Shown: positions 15,861-25,997, counted from the stretch's first letter. The stretch is 57,810 nucleotides of DNA from CAYYFV01 sp965660075 (GCA_965660075.1 CBFHYO010000067.1:1-57810), one strand, 5' to 3'. The notes: generated by a model from the sequence alone, not told the origin. Numbers and translations: made by a program.

Positions 15861-18800
15861 TTACATATAACCGTAACTTGGATAGTAATTTCTGTATGGA
15901 GATATCGATTGGTTGTAATATTGATTTTGGTAGCTTGGATTAAACTGCTGTTGTTGGTATGTTTGTTGGTATGGATTTGGTTGATATGTTTGTTGTGGTC
16001 CGTATATTCTGTTCAAGTCTTCTTTTGGAGCTTGCTGGTAAAGGTATGGATTTTTCTTAACTTTAATGGCTCTTGCTACTAGTGCAACTAGATCTCCAAT
16101 GGTTGCTGGAGCTTCGGGGTTTATTTTGATATCTATACTTGAATAGTAGTCTATAACTTCTTGAACCCTGTTTTCACCTAGAGTGTTTGGCAACATGTTT
16201 GATGCGTTACCTATAATTTCTGCAGCTTCATACTGAGTAACTGGCTTAAATGGCTCTAGGTTTCCGTTTGAGTCTGTACGGATTATTTCATAGTGTTTTA
16301 GAGTGATTGTTGGTAGAACCCACCATCTATTGTTTTGATTTCGAACAGTATCTTCGTCTATATCGTTGACTTGGTTAATAAATGCTCGAACATCTGGTTG
16401 TACTGGTCTTAGATTTTCGGTTTTACTGTAAAGTCTTTCAACTAATGTGTACAAATGAGCCCTTAGCGCTTGTTTATGAGTATTAGCAACTACTGAGTTT
16501 CCTTCGAACTGTCCTTTGTAAACTCCCATTTCGTTAAGGTAAACAAGATCGTTACAAAGTGGATTGGTTATATTTATGTCTGAATATAAACTCATACATT
16601 TTGGATTTGGTGCAACTTGGGATTGTTCTTGTGCTCCAAAGATTCTACCTAATAGGCCTGGTTGAGACTGCGTTTGATTGTGGGGGTAGTTTATCCCCAT
16701 AGAGCTATTAATTAGATAGATTTTAGCTGTAGCTCTAAATGCTTCTTTTTGTCTTTCTACAAATTTGGTTATTGTATTGTCTGGGTTTAGAGTGAGTCCA
16801 GTAATACGGATATCGTAGAAGCCAGGTACTTTGATTTTGTTAGTATTGTAATCTTCGACCATTATCACATCTGGACCTGCAATGTTTTGGTTTTGTGTGA
16901 ATTTATTACAAGCTTTTTTGATAAATTGTTTATTTACGTTATCGACAAATTCTTTACTACAATAAGTATAGAGAGCACCTTTATTATTTTGCGTTTCTCG
17001 GTCTCCGTAGTATGCAACTTGTAAAAATCCGAACTCTAATGAATTTGGTATTTCAATATTCATGTTAATGTTGTCTCCAATTGCAAAATCTTCAGTGATT
17101 TCTACATGCAATTTGTCAGTTTCGCTAAATCCGTCTAAATCTCGATCTGCAACATCTATAATGTCTATAAAACTGCTTGTTTGAAGCACATCTTCGGTGT
17201 TGTTACGATCTGCAAGTAAAATATTTGGTTGTCCACCTTTGTCGTCTGGCACAACAATACCTTTTGCACCTAAAAAGGTCCCTTGGTTTGTTGTGGTTTT
17301 AATCAGACGTCTGGCACTGGAGATCTCTGTGCCCTCTATAAAGATTAACATTTCATCCTCAATTATTTCGTCACTGCCAATAAGGGTTTTACATTCTGTT
17401 TTCGTGCCAGGTAGAGATTTGTTACCGTTTGTACAGATAAAAGATTTTTCTTTGAGAATTTCTTTTGTGATGTTTTTGTTTTCTTTAATTACTTTTCGGC
17501 TTGTTGTATGTTGATTGAATTCGTTTTGATTTGTTTTCACACCAAACACATAAACTCCTGGAGAAAGTGTGTTTGTAAATTCGAACTCTACAAATGGTCC
17601 AGCATCTGTATCTTTACAAACTTCGAAAATTTCTTTTTCTTGTGTACTATCGTCTGATTTAATTGTGAGTGTGTATTGGTCATATTTGTTCAAACATGCC
17701 ACTTTGGCTGTTATTGTATTGCTTTGAGTGCCTGTAATTATTAATTCTCTTGGTTCAATTTCGATTACAAGGTTTGTTTTGTTTTCAAGTTCGCCTTCTG
17801 TACTAAATAAACCAAGTCTTAGAGCACTGCAATCTCTTGTGTAGCAGGCATCCAAGTTACCAAATTCGAGAACTGCTTCTGTTTTATCTTCATTTAGAGT
17901 TACAGATCTTGCGACATCTTTTTTAAATTGTCCACTTATCAATGCATATCTCTTTGGATTATCTGAAAGGTTTCTACCGGTAATGTTTATTGAAACCTCA
18001 TTTGGAGATAATAAAGTGATAATATTTCTATCTATAATAATATCGCTACCGGTTTCGCTTGAGGCTTGGTTATCTATGTCTTCTAGGACAAATGTGTGAG
18101 GTAATTGAATTTCTTGATTTTCGTAAACTAATAATTTAGCTGTGTATGCACCATTTTTAAGATTTGCAGTACCATCGTTTGCTTCGAATATAATTGATTG
18201 TTGAGTAACTGCTTTTGCGAAAATTAGGATTTTATCATCCTCTTCTCCATTATCTAACTCTAGTGCAATCAATTCTAGATTGTCTTCTATCGATTCTGGT
18301 AGATTTTCGCGAAGTCCATCCGCTATTTCAACTGTAATAAGTAATGTTCCATCTGATGAGGCTTTAATAATTTGTATTTCTGGTTCTTGATCAGAATATG
18401 CTTTAGAAAGTTCTTGCAGTTGATCTTGAATATGAATCATTACCAATTTTTCGCGTGCTTCTTTATTTGCGTCTGCATCTGCTGGAAAGTTAGTTTGGCT
18501 TGCTGGCATGTTTGATTCTAATTTTAGTGCCAAAATATAATCCTTATTGTAGTCTAGAGAAATATTTTCGAGGGTAGATAAATCTATTTCATGTTTTTGA
18601 AATCCACTAACCGATCTTTGTGGTGTTTTGTGTACACCTAAAAATAAATCGTCATTTAGAATATCTGTTCCTGCTTGGGCACTTCTAAAATTTTCTGTTA
18701 ATTTATTTTCCAATCGGTTTATGTTTGGAGTGGTAATATTTGCTGAATCAGTTTCGATCAATACAGCTTGGTACTTGTATCTTTTTTGATTTGTCTGAAG

Positions 18801-19598
18801 CAACAAAGTACTTAGGCTTGGTTGAAATAGATTGAGTTGTTGTCCAAGAATCGATCTCTTTGTTTCAATACCATCTTGGGCTGCTGGGTTGGCTTCTGCC
18901 CCACCCTCACCTTCTGCTGGTTGGGCTTGCGCAGCAAGACTTTCTTGGTTGTGTACAAAAAGGTTAGATTGCGATGTGATTGGCTCTAAATCACGAAAGT
19001 TTAGAGTAAAAAGAACATTTTCTTTATTTACATCGAAATTAAAATCAACTTGGAGTGCTCCACAGCTTACCGCCAAGGCTTTATTTACTATTAATCCAAG
19101 TTTTTGAATATCTTCATATACAATAAATCCAGCACCTTGTTCTATTGTATCTAGTTCAATGTCTTTATTTAACAATCTTTGTTCGACAGTCACTTCATCG
19201 ATAACTGGTACGGGATTGTCGCCTTCAGTCATTACTACGTTGCCCTCAACGTCTCTTTGGACTTCTTCGACTAGAACCTCTACTGTTTGGGTGTTGTAGT
19301 AATTTACAATATCAAAAAACATATTTCTATCATTTTCTGAAGTGTTGTTTGCAAGTAATGCTTCTATAACTGCTTTTTGTTTTTTTATGTCTGAGGGGCT
19401 ATTTGTAGCTTCACCTTGTGGACATAGGGCAAATTCTTGGTCGAATGCTAGTTGATTTACATGTTCTTCTATAAAAGAATCTTTGAGTTGTTGGGTTTGT
19501 AGAAAGCCCGTAAAGAGCGTTCCATCCAAGCTGAATTTGGTCAGAATTCCTGCAGCCACCAGGAATGTGAGAATATATATACGTTTTTTCATTCGCAT
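15861..19598 (-). CDS. giant surface protein, paralogue 1 of the DLFKG/SLH family (1245 aa)
   Basis: The N-terminus is a membrane segment followed by SLDGTLFTGFLQTQQ, the same pattern as in the two genes upstream (GDLFKGYLTFEQ and PDLFKGSLTPY). Residues about 30-190 share GFIVYEDIQK with the 1664-aa paralogue. The middle is a chain of beta-sandwich modules with scattered Cys pairs. About residues 900-970 (a YGDRETQNNKG segment, YCSKEF and IAGPDVIMVEDYNTNKI) align with the paralogue. The C-terminal SLH-like region begins with the Cx5Dx7C module (CMSLYSDINITNPLC), has RWWVLPTITL and GNLEPFKPVTQYEAAEIIG, and ends in a Tyr/Gln/Pro-rich tail of about 50 residues. It is probably exported and held at the surface. 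An extended -10 (TGTTATAAT, minus strand, 19618-19626) lies just upstream. Molecular role unknown. Confidence 0.8.
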   Translation of the reverse strand: MRMKKRIYILTFLVAAGILTKFSLDGTLFTGFLQTQQLKDSFIEEHVNQLAFDQEFALCPQGEATNSPSDIKKQKAVIEALLANNTSENDRNMFFDIVNYYNTQTVEVLVEEVQRDVEGNVVMTEGDNPVPVIDEVTVEQRLLNKDIELDTIEQGAGFIVYEDIQKLGLIVNKALAVSCGALQVDFNFDVNKENVLFTLNFRDLEPITSQSNLFVHNQESLAAQAQPAEGEGGAEANPAAQDGIETKRSILGQQLNLFQPSLSTLLLQTNQKRYKYQAVLIETDSANITTPNINRLENKLTENFRSAQAGTDILNDDLFLGVHKTPQRSVSGFQKHEIDLSTLENISLDYNKDYILALKLESNMPASQTNFPADADANKEAREKLVMIHIQDQLQELSKAYSDQEPEIQIIKASSDGTLLITVEIADGLRENLPESIEDNLELIALELDNGEEDDKILIFAKAVTQQSIIFEANDGTANLKNGAYTAKLLVYENQEIQLPHTFVLEDIDNQASSETGSDIIIDRNIITLLSPNEVSINITGRNLSDNPKRYALISGQFKKDVARSVTLNEDKTEAVLEFGNLDACYTRDCSALRLGLFSTEGELENKTNLVIEIEPRELIITGTQSNTITAKVACLNKYDQYTLTIKSDDSTQEKEIFEVCKDTDAGPFVEFEFTNTLSPGVYVFGVKTNQNEFNQHTTSRKVIKENKNITKEILKEKSFICTNGNKSLPGTKTECKTLIGSDEIIEDEMLIFIEGTEISSARRLIKTTTNQGTFLGAKGIVVPDDKGGQPNILLADRNNTEDVLQTSSFIDIIDVADRDLDGFSETDKLHVEITEDFAIGDNINMNIEIPNSLEFGFLQVAYYGDRETQNNKGALYTYCSKEFVDNVNKQFIKKACNKFTQNQNIAGPDVIMVEDYNTNKIKVPGFYDIRITGLTLNPDNTITKFVERQKEAFRATAKIYLINSSMGINYPHNQTQSQPGLLGRIFGAQEQSQVAPNPKCMSLYSDINITNPLCNDLVYLNEMGVYKGQFEGNSVVANTHKQALRAHLYTLVERLYSKTENLRPVQPDVRAFINQVNDIDEDTVRNQNNRWWVLPTITLKHYEIIRTDSNGNLEPFKPVTQYEAAEIIGNASNMLPNTLGENRVQEVIDYYSSIDIKINPEAPATIGDLVALVARAIKVKKNPYLYQQAPKEDLNRIYGPQQTYQPNPYQQTYQQQQFNPSYQNQYYNQSISPYRNYYPSYGYM

Positions 19599-19668
19599 GA
19601 TTTAATGTTTTCTCTATATTATAACATTTTTTTTGCTTTTAAAAAAGATTTGGTTTGCACAATTAAAA

Positions 19669-19694
19669 AAACCCACTCTAATTTGAGTGGGTTT
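19669..19694 (-). terminator. terminator of the 1664-aa surface protein gene
   Basis: Stem AAACCCACTC (19669-19678) and GAGTGGGTTT (19685-19694) with a 6-base loop; on the minus strand a run of seven T follows. Confidence 0.88.
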
Positions 19695-19712
19695 TGTGTG
19701 TTCTAATATAAT

Positions 19713-22700
19713 TTAGTAGAGACCAACGTGAGTGTTACCGGCGAATTGATTGATTGTATTGAATAGATTTGGGTTTTTCATTATTTGAATCGAGCGAGAA
19801 AGAATCACTACTAGATCTCCCATGGTTGCTGGTGCATTTGGATTTAGGTTCATTCCATATGTAATATACTGAGCAACAATATCTGCATACCAAGGAGATT
19901 TTTGTTGTAACTCTGGTGGAATTAATCCAGTTGCCATACCAATTAGTTTAGCTGCTTGGGCTTGAGTTACACGTCCGAATGGATTTAGGTTGTAATTTGC
20001 ATCACCTCGTACAAAACCATAAGTTGCAAGAGTAGAAGCTGGAGACAACCACCATTGTTGAACTGGGTCGTTTAGGTACTGTTTTACATCTTGGAATTTG
20101 TATAGTGCTTGGTAATTGATTCCGTAATTTGGAACTTTTCTGTATGTTTTCAACACTCTTTCGATGAATGCGAAAAGGTGAGCTCTTACAGCTGGTTCGT
20201 TAACACCAGATACAATGTTGTTACCCATTCTAACACCTGTGTAAAGTTTTTGTTCGTATAGGTACATGATATCTTTACAGATTTGGTGAGAAACATTTAA
20301 GTCTCTAAATACCGTTTGACATTGCTGTGTTTGCACTGGAATGGCAGTATGCATTGGAGGGTATCTAAAGTTTACACCACTTGCAAGCAGTGCTCGACCA
20401 TCGATGAAAGCTCTAGAACCGCCACCTAGTTGTCTGTTTTCTGCTTCGAAGGCTTCTTCGATTGTAAGTCTTAGTTGTTTAATTTCGATACCTTGAGCGT
20501 ATGCAGTTGTAGAATCAGCTTTTGATAATGCTTCTGCTGGTAATGTTGCTGCGTCTACAAATAGGTCGATTTTGATATCGTATAAACCTTCTGCACCTAT
20601 TCTAGATGTATCAAAGTCTTCGATTTCGATAGTATCTGGACCTTCTAAAATATCATCTTCGTAGAATCTATCACAGATTCTGTCGATTTTTCTTCTATCT
20701 CTATTTTTTTCAAAGTTATCTGTAATGTCTTCTTGACAATAGATAAATACTGGACCGCTAAAGTCTCTGGTATCTCTGTCGTCTTCGTTTCCTTGGTATC
20801 TTACAACCATCATGTGAACATCAAGATTTTCTGGAATATCGATTTCTAAATCAATAGACTCACCAATTTCAATTGTGTTTGGCATAGAAACATCTATTAG
20901 ATCTTCTATATCGCCTTCAGCTGTTTCTTTATCAACTGATCCATTTGATTCATATGGAGTAACAAATGAATTTGTTTTTACAAACTCGTTACTGTTTGTT
21001 CCAGGTACAAGAACATAAATATAATAGTCAGAAGATTCTGCTGGAACTAAAATGTTTGTTGCCGCAAATCCACCTTGAATTGCTTGCATTGCTACTGCAT
21101 CTGTTTGTGGAGTGTTAGCACCAATTTTCACCATGTAGCCTGCGCTAATTCCTGCTTGTGGGAATGGGTTAGTTACTGCACAGTTTGTTTTTGTGCCTTT
21201 AATAACTACGTTTTTCTTACCTGGAATCGGAATACCATTTGCATCTTTTGATTCGGCAATTTGTCGACCACATGTAAAGTCTAGTACTGCTGCTTGTTCT
21301 GGAGTAAGTAAGAAATTGTTAGAAGTCGAAAATCTGTGTGAATCAAATAATCCCTCTAATTCGTTACCAAGTTCATCAACTATTACAATTTCTAGAGTAT
21401 ATCTAACACCTTTAGATAAAGCTTGTTCAACTTTGAACACTGCAACATTTGAATTACATTCAATATCTGTAAATTGTTGAACTGTATTATCTACTGTGTT
21501 TTTTAGAGTTGCGTTATATGTATAGTCTGATAGACATTCAAATGAAATTTCTGGATTAGAAGCTCCAATAACACTGTTATTATTTGGATTTAAGACTTTT
21601 AGATTATCTACATTCACAAATCCTTCTTGCCTCTCTCTTTTGTATGCTAATTGATATGATCCTGGTAATACCTCTCCAAATTGAACAATGTATCTTGTGT
21701 CATCTTGATTATCTTGTGTCACGTTTATCGCTGTAGCGGCTACAGCATTGTCTTGTCTTGCTAATTGGTAATCAGCTTCGTCTGTTGACAACTCTGCTCC
21801 AGTAAGTTCAAGAGTTACATCGCTAGCTATTGCATTTGTAGAATCTACTTCAGAAATTGCTCCTGGTTGGTCTTCTCCGCCTTCTGCTCCTGGATCTTCT
21901 GGTGTTGGTTCTACAAAAGTTATATCTGTAACTGCAGATACGTAATTGTCATCGTAAATAGCAAAACAAACGTGGTATTTTCCTGGTGATACTTGATCTA
22001 ACGTGCTAGATACTATTTGAATATTACCATTTTGAATAGTAGCTGGAATATCTTTGTGTAATAGTTTTGTTCTGTCTGTACAATCTGCTGCTTGGGCTGC
22101 AAGCGCGTAGAATGCTGAATTTTCTGCATTACTATTAGGTAATGTAGGGTTACCAGCAAATCTAGTTATAACTGAACTTAATTGTGTTCCAACTTCTACT
22201 TGGTTTGGAACGTCTGTTGTAGGTACTAACTCTGCAGTTTTTGAAATCTTATCATTAAACACATAAAGTTGGTACTGTTTTTCTAAGTGACTGTTTTTTG
22301 AACCACTTATAAAATTATGTTCTTGTTCTCCATTGCTTGAGATTTCTACAATTAGAATTTGAGAAAAATTTGGATTGATACGATCTTCAATTTCAGCATC
22401 GTCTGAAAGACCTCTAAAGTTTCTTGCATCAGCATTTAACCCTGACAAGTTAATTTGACCACTAAAGTCAGTAATTGGCGTAGCATCTTGAGAGTACATC
22501 AATTTTAATCGATAATTTTTACCTGAAAGGTCTACTGTGTGTCCGCCACCATTAACATTATCATCTTGTGTTAATAGAATTTCTGCAACGTTGATTGTTG
22601 ATGCTAAAACGTCTTGATCAACATCAATCTTAATATCATCATTGGCTGTGTTTTCAACTTGAATCAGTGCAACATCTACTATTGCATCTCTTAGATCAGT

Positions 22701-24707
22701 TTTTATAGTTAAATTTTCTGGGAAACCACCATTTTGTGAACTCCCGGCACGCATGTCTATATTGAATGAATCTGAAACAACTTCCTGAACATCTAAATTT
22801 GTATTTAATGATATTTCATCAATAATTTCGAATAAACCTTCTGTAATACTTTCAAATGGTTCATGTACAGTATTCTTTAGATTAGTTTTACTGTTAGAAG
22901 CATTGTAGGCCTCTTGTGTTTGGGTGACAGTTTGGAATAATTCTTGAAATGCGCTAATTAACTGTTCAGATGGATCTTTAAAAGTAGAATCTTCTTCCCC
23001 AAAATGACTAACAGTGTCTGTAATGTTTGCATCAATTGTTCTATCAAAATTAATAGAGCTAAATTCTTTTGCATCTAAAAAACTATCGACTGCTGTAGAG
23101 GCTACGCTTGGTGTACCCAATTGTTCAACAGCGTTTACTGAAGAATCAATTTCTTCTAATACTAATTTTGCAATAGTTGCAAGATTCAACATTAATTCTT
23201 GTCTTGCAGTTAGTACATCTAACCCTGATGCGTCTGCACCAACATTTATAGATGCTTGTAAATGCATGAGGTAATCAGCTTGGGCTGTTGCAATTGCACC
23301 TATATTTGCTGCATCTCTCACAGCTGCTATAACTGGTGTAGCAGAAGGATCACCATTATATGTTGTAATTGCAGTAGCTAGTGCTGTAGCTTTAACATCT
23401 AAATCATTTGGGTCAAGATTATTAACTGCTTCTAATAATTGTTCTTCATTTAGATTTTCAAATGCACTTTGAGCTGTTTGTCTTTCTATTTTCTCAATAT
23501 ATGCATCAATCAAAACGGGGGTTAGGTCTGTCATGTCAAAGCCAAGGATTGGTAGCATGACACTGTTAATAGCATCTGTATCATTTATTGCAGCAACAGC
23601 GTCGGTATAAGCTGAAGCTTTTTCAGTTATGTCGTATGCTAAATCGCCATTTGTAGATAGAGCTTGAGCTAAAGTAAATAAATCGACTAATTGACCTAAC
23701 TTGTCACCGGCTACAAATTCCCCATGCAAACCACTAACTTCAATTGCTGCTTTAAGTGCGTTTAGATTTGCAAAAAGCGTAGAATATAAGCTTCTATCAT
23801 TTTGTGCTTCAAATTCAGCTTGCGTTAACGTATCTAGAGCTGTGAGGGCATCGTTTGCACTGCTTTGAGCAGTTTTAATTGCTGAAAACTCACTTGTTTC
23901 GCCTTCATTTCTAAGTGATATGAATTTGTCTTCGTTGCTTGTACCAACATTAAATACACTTTCGCTGCTTGCGATTAAATGTTTAGTTACTACTTGTTCA
24001 CTATTAGATCCAAGTGTACTTGCAGAAATTTGTCTTTCTTTAAAAGCAGTATCGTATTTGAATAAATTGTTTTCTAGGTCGTTTAGAGAAATTAGTTCGT
24101 CGGTTGCAGTATGGTATTTGCTAAATCCACTCACACAACCTGCAGTTTTGTAAGCCATGTAATTTACAAGAATTGTCTTTTGAATATCTTCGTAACTTAT
24201 AAAACCAGGGGTTTCTTCGGTAACTTCTAGTACTAATCCTCCTTGTTTTAGGAGTTGTTGGTTTGCTCCAAATTCACGTCTGTAGAACTCTTGTATTTGC
24301 AAGAAATTTTGAATATATTCCGAATTAGATCTGTCTTGCAATAATTGACCTAGAAGTATTGCTTGATCAGCTAAATTGGTAGCATCAAAATTAGGATTAG
24401 CTGGGGCAGTACATCTGGTATTATTAAAAAATTCGTTACCTTGGGCATCGTTTCCATCTGTGAAATATTCATGGAAAAAGCCATCTGAAACTTCGTCTGT
24501 GTTGAGGTCAAACTTTCCGTTTAAGACGGATGCTAAATAACCACGGACGGTTGTTTTATCAGCTCGTGCTATTTCTTGTTGGGTTTGCTCGAAGGTGAGG
24601 TACCCTTTGAATAAATCCCCGGAGTCGGTATATAGACCAACCACCAGGGCTATTGGTACTGCCAGAGCCCCAAGTATGCCGAGTAATTTTCTTTGTTTTG
24701 CTCGCAT
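19713..24707 (-). CDS. giant surface protein, paralogue 2 of the DLFKG/SLH family (1664 aa)
   Basis: The largest gene of the window. An N-terminal membrane segment is followed by SGDLFKGYLTFEQTQQE. Near residue 175 GFISYEDIQKTILVNYMAYKTAGC matches paralogue 1. Residues about 270-660 are an Ala/Leu/Asp-rich, mostly helical region (for example ALTALDTLTQAEFEAQN, ENLNEEQLLEAVNNLD) absent from paralogue 1, which accounts for the 419-residue size difference. Then come beta-rich modules. Further modules shared with paralogue 1 include GPVFIYCQEDITDNF and LEGPDTIEIEDFDTSRI. The C-terminal SLH-like part begins with CQTVFRDLNVSHQIC and has QQWWLSPASTLATYGFVRGD, LNPFGRVTQAQAAKLIG and NPNAPATMGDLVVILSRSI. 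It is likely a surface-layer or adhesin-like protein; no catalytic motif was seen. Confidence 0.8.
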   Translation of the reverse strand: MRAKQRKLLGILGALAVPIALVVGLYTDSGDLFKGYLTFEQTQQEIARADKTTVRGYLASVLNGKFDLNTDEVSDGFFHEYFTDGNDAQGNEFFNNTRCTAPANPNFDATNLADQAILLGQLLQDRSNSEYIQNFLQIQEFYRREFGANQQLLKQGGLVLEVTEETPGFISYEDIQKTILVNYMAYKTAGCVSGFSKYHTATDELISLNDLENNLFKYDTAFKERQISASTLGSNSEQVVTKHLIASSESVFNVGTSNEDKFISLRNEGETSEFSAIKTAQSSANDALTALDTLTQAEFEAQNDRSLYSTLFANLNALKAAIEVSGLHGEFVAGDKLGQLVDLFTLAQALSTNGDLAYDITEKASAYTDAVAAINDTDAINSVMLPILGFDMTDLTPVLIDAYIEKIERQTAQSAFENLNEEQLLEAVNNLDPNDLDVKATALATAITTYNGDPSATPVIAAVRDAANIGAIATAQADYLMHLQASINVGADASGLDVLTARQELMLNLATIAKLVLEEIDSSVNAVEQLGTPSVASTAVDSFLDAKEFSSINFDRTIDANITDTVSHFGEEDSTFKDPSEQLISAFQELFQTVTQTQEAYNASNSKTNLKNTVHEPFESITEGLFEIIDEISLNTNLDVQEVVSDSFNIDMRAGSSQNGGFPENLTIKTDLRDAIVDVALIQVENTANDDIKIDVDQDVLASTINVAEILLTQDDNVNGGGHTVDLSGKNYRLKLMYSQDATPITDFSGQINLSGLNADARNFRGLSDDAEIEDRINPNFSQILIVEISSNGEQEHNFISGSKNSHLEKQYQLYVFNDKISKTAELVPTTDVPNQVEVGTQLSSVITRFAGNPTLPNSNAENSAFYALAAQAADCTDRTKLLHKDIPATIQNGNIQIVSSTLDQVSPGKYHVCFAIYDDNYVSAVTDITFVEPTPEDPGAEGGEDQPGAISEVDSTNAIASDVTLELTGAELSTDEADYQLARQDNAVAATAINVTQDNQDDTRYIVQFGEVLPGSYQLAYKRERQEGFVNVDNLKVLNPNNNSVIGASNPEISFECLSDYTYNATLKNTVDNTVQQFTDIECNSNVAVFKVEQALSKGVRYTLEIVIVDELGNELEGLFDSHRFSTSNNFLLTPEQAAVLDFTCGRQIAESKDANGIPIPGKKNVVIKGTKTNCAVTNPFPQAGISAGYMVKIGANTPQTDAVAMQAIQGGFAATNILVPAESSDYYIYVLVPGTNSNEFVKTNSFVTPYESNGSVDKETAEGDIEDLIDVSMPNTIEIGESIDLEIDIPENLDVHMMVVRYQGNEDDRDTRDFSGPVFIYCQEDITDNFEKNRDRRKIDRICDRFYEDDILEGPDTIEIEDFDTSRIGAEGLYDIKIDLFVDAATLPAEALSKADSTTAYAQGIEIKQLRLTIEEAFEAENRQLGGGSRAFIDGRALLASGVNFRYPPMHTAIPVQTQQCQTVFRDLNVSHQICKDIMYLYEQKLYTGVRMGNNIVSGVNEPAVRAHLFAFIERVLKTYRKVPNYGINYQALYKFQDVKQYLNDPVQQWWLSPASTLATYGFVRGDANYNLNPFGRVTQAQAAKLIGMATGLIPPELQQKSPWYADIVAQYITYGMNLNPNAPATMGDLVVILSRSIQIMKNPNLFNTINQFAGNTHVGLY

Positions 24708-24811
24708 TGGTTTAGGTTAAATTAAATTATAAAATTTTATATTAGAACGCAAATATCGCGATTAATCAAATAATATCTTTTCTAATCACCACTGTCTAAG
24801 CAAATACACAA

Positions 24812-24835
24812 AAACCGCTTTACAAAAAGCGGTTT
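24812..24835 (-). terminator. terminator of the 377-aa surface protein gene
   Basis: Stem AAACCGCTTT (24812-24821) and AAAGCGGTTT (24826-24835) with a 4-base loop; on the minus strand it runs into TTTTTGTGT. Confidence 0.75.
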
Positions 24836-24863
24836 GGAATCATAAAAGTGGGTTTTTGTGTAA

Positions 24864-25997
24864 CTAAAAGTATAATGCTTCGTATAACAGATCTACGGCC
24901 GTAGCTCGGGTGATGAATCTTTGAGGCTCAATGTACGATCCACGAGTACGCCAGTAATCAACTAAGTTTGTGTACCATGGTCCATCGTTATTGTTTTGGA
25001 TGTTTGCACCACGAATGTTTGCAATAACCTTGGCAAATTCTGACTCTGTTACTAAGTCGTATGGTCTTAGGGTGTTATCGTCGTAACCTTTCATAACTCC
25101 TTTTTCTATCAGTCTTGCAGCTGCTCCTGTCCACCAGTTGTTATCTGTTTTGTAGATAGTTTGGTTGTCTAGATCTTTGAATTTTTCAAGTAACTGTAGG
25201 TTTTCTTGCATTCGCAAGTACTGACTTTGGTTGAGCATTCTATCTGCTAAAACAAAGAACTCAGCTCTTTTTAGGTTTTTATCAAAGTTTGCATATGGCA
25301 GCCTTAAGTTGGCTGGGATTCTGGTGTTTTTATTTGCTTGTCCTGTAAAGACACCCATTTCACGGAGAACCGTTACTTTTCCACATCTTAGATCTGTTTT
25401 TCGGACATCGTAGAAATAATCTTGGCATCGTAGATTACCAGTATCTAGCAATCTGTTGTTTGGCACCATAGTATACAACGATCTTCCAGGTGCTTGATAT
25501 GTATATATATCGTTAAAGTCGTAATCAGATCTGCGCTCTACTCGTTCAGGACGAGCTTTGTATACATTTATTTGAGATTCTGTTTTATATCTAATCCCGC
25601 CCTCTCGTAAATAAATTTTTTGAGATCCTGGGTCACCAAGGTATATATCGCTACACATGACCAGGTTTAATTGATCTTGCTCACAAGTTCTAGATTGCTC
25701 TCCATCGATTTCCATGATTGTCGATGGCACAATTTCGAACCCAAGTGGAATTCGGTAATAACAATTCGTTAACTTGTACTCTTCTCGAGTATCACAATCA
25801 ACATCAATGTCTTTAACATATTCGGTAGCTCGAATTAATGGTCTTTGATAAGTGTATGGACCATCGTAGATATATGGAGTAAGTGAACCCTTGAATAAAT
25901 CAGGATTAAGCGTGTCGAGCCCCTGGACACCAAAGACTACCAGTAGAAAGCCTACAAATCCGGCTAGCACCTTGTTTTCAAATTTACGGTTTTTCAT
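24864..25997 (-). CDS. short surface protein, paralogue 3 of the DLFKG/SLH family (377 aa)
   Basis: A membrane segment (about 9-26) is followed by TLNPDLFKGSLTPY, the family N-terminal motif. Residues about 60-150 form a small Cys-rich module (DVDCDTREEYKLTNCYYR, SRTCEQDQLNLVMC). The last 180 residues are the most recognisable SLH region of the family: the Cx5Dx7C opening (CQDYFYDVRKTDLRC), REMGVFTG, LKRAEFFVLADRML, NNWWTGAAARLIEKGVMKGYDDNTLRPYDLVTESEFAKVI and FITRATAVDLLYEAL. It may be the basic anchoring unit of the set. It has its own promoter (26020-26048) and terminator. Confidence 0.8.
   Translation of the reverse strand: MKNRKFENKVLAGFVGFLLVVFGVQGLDTLNPDLFKGSLTPYIYDGPYTYQRPLIRATEYVKDIDVDCDTREEYKLTNCYYRIPLGFEIVPSTIMEIDGEQSRTCEQDQLNLVMCSDIYLGDPGSQKIYLREGGIRYKTESQINVYKARPERVERRSDYDFNDIYTYQAPGRSLYTMVPNNRLLDTGNLRCQDYFYDVRKTDLRCGKVTVLREMGVFTGQANKNTRIPANLRLPYANFDKNLKRAEFFVLADRMLNQSQYLRMQENLQLLEKFKDLDNQTIYKTDNNWWTGAAARLIEKGVMKGYDDNTLRPYDLVTESEFAKVIANIRGANIQNNNDGPWYTNLVDYWRTRGSYIEPQRFITRATAVDLLYEALYF

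Noticed and set aside
13117..25997. Recent tandem duplication or assembly artefact in the surface-protein block
   Set aside because: The paralogues share motifs at the protein level only; no long nucleotide repeats were seen.
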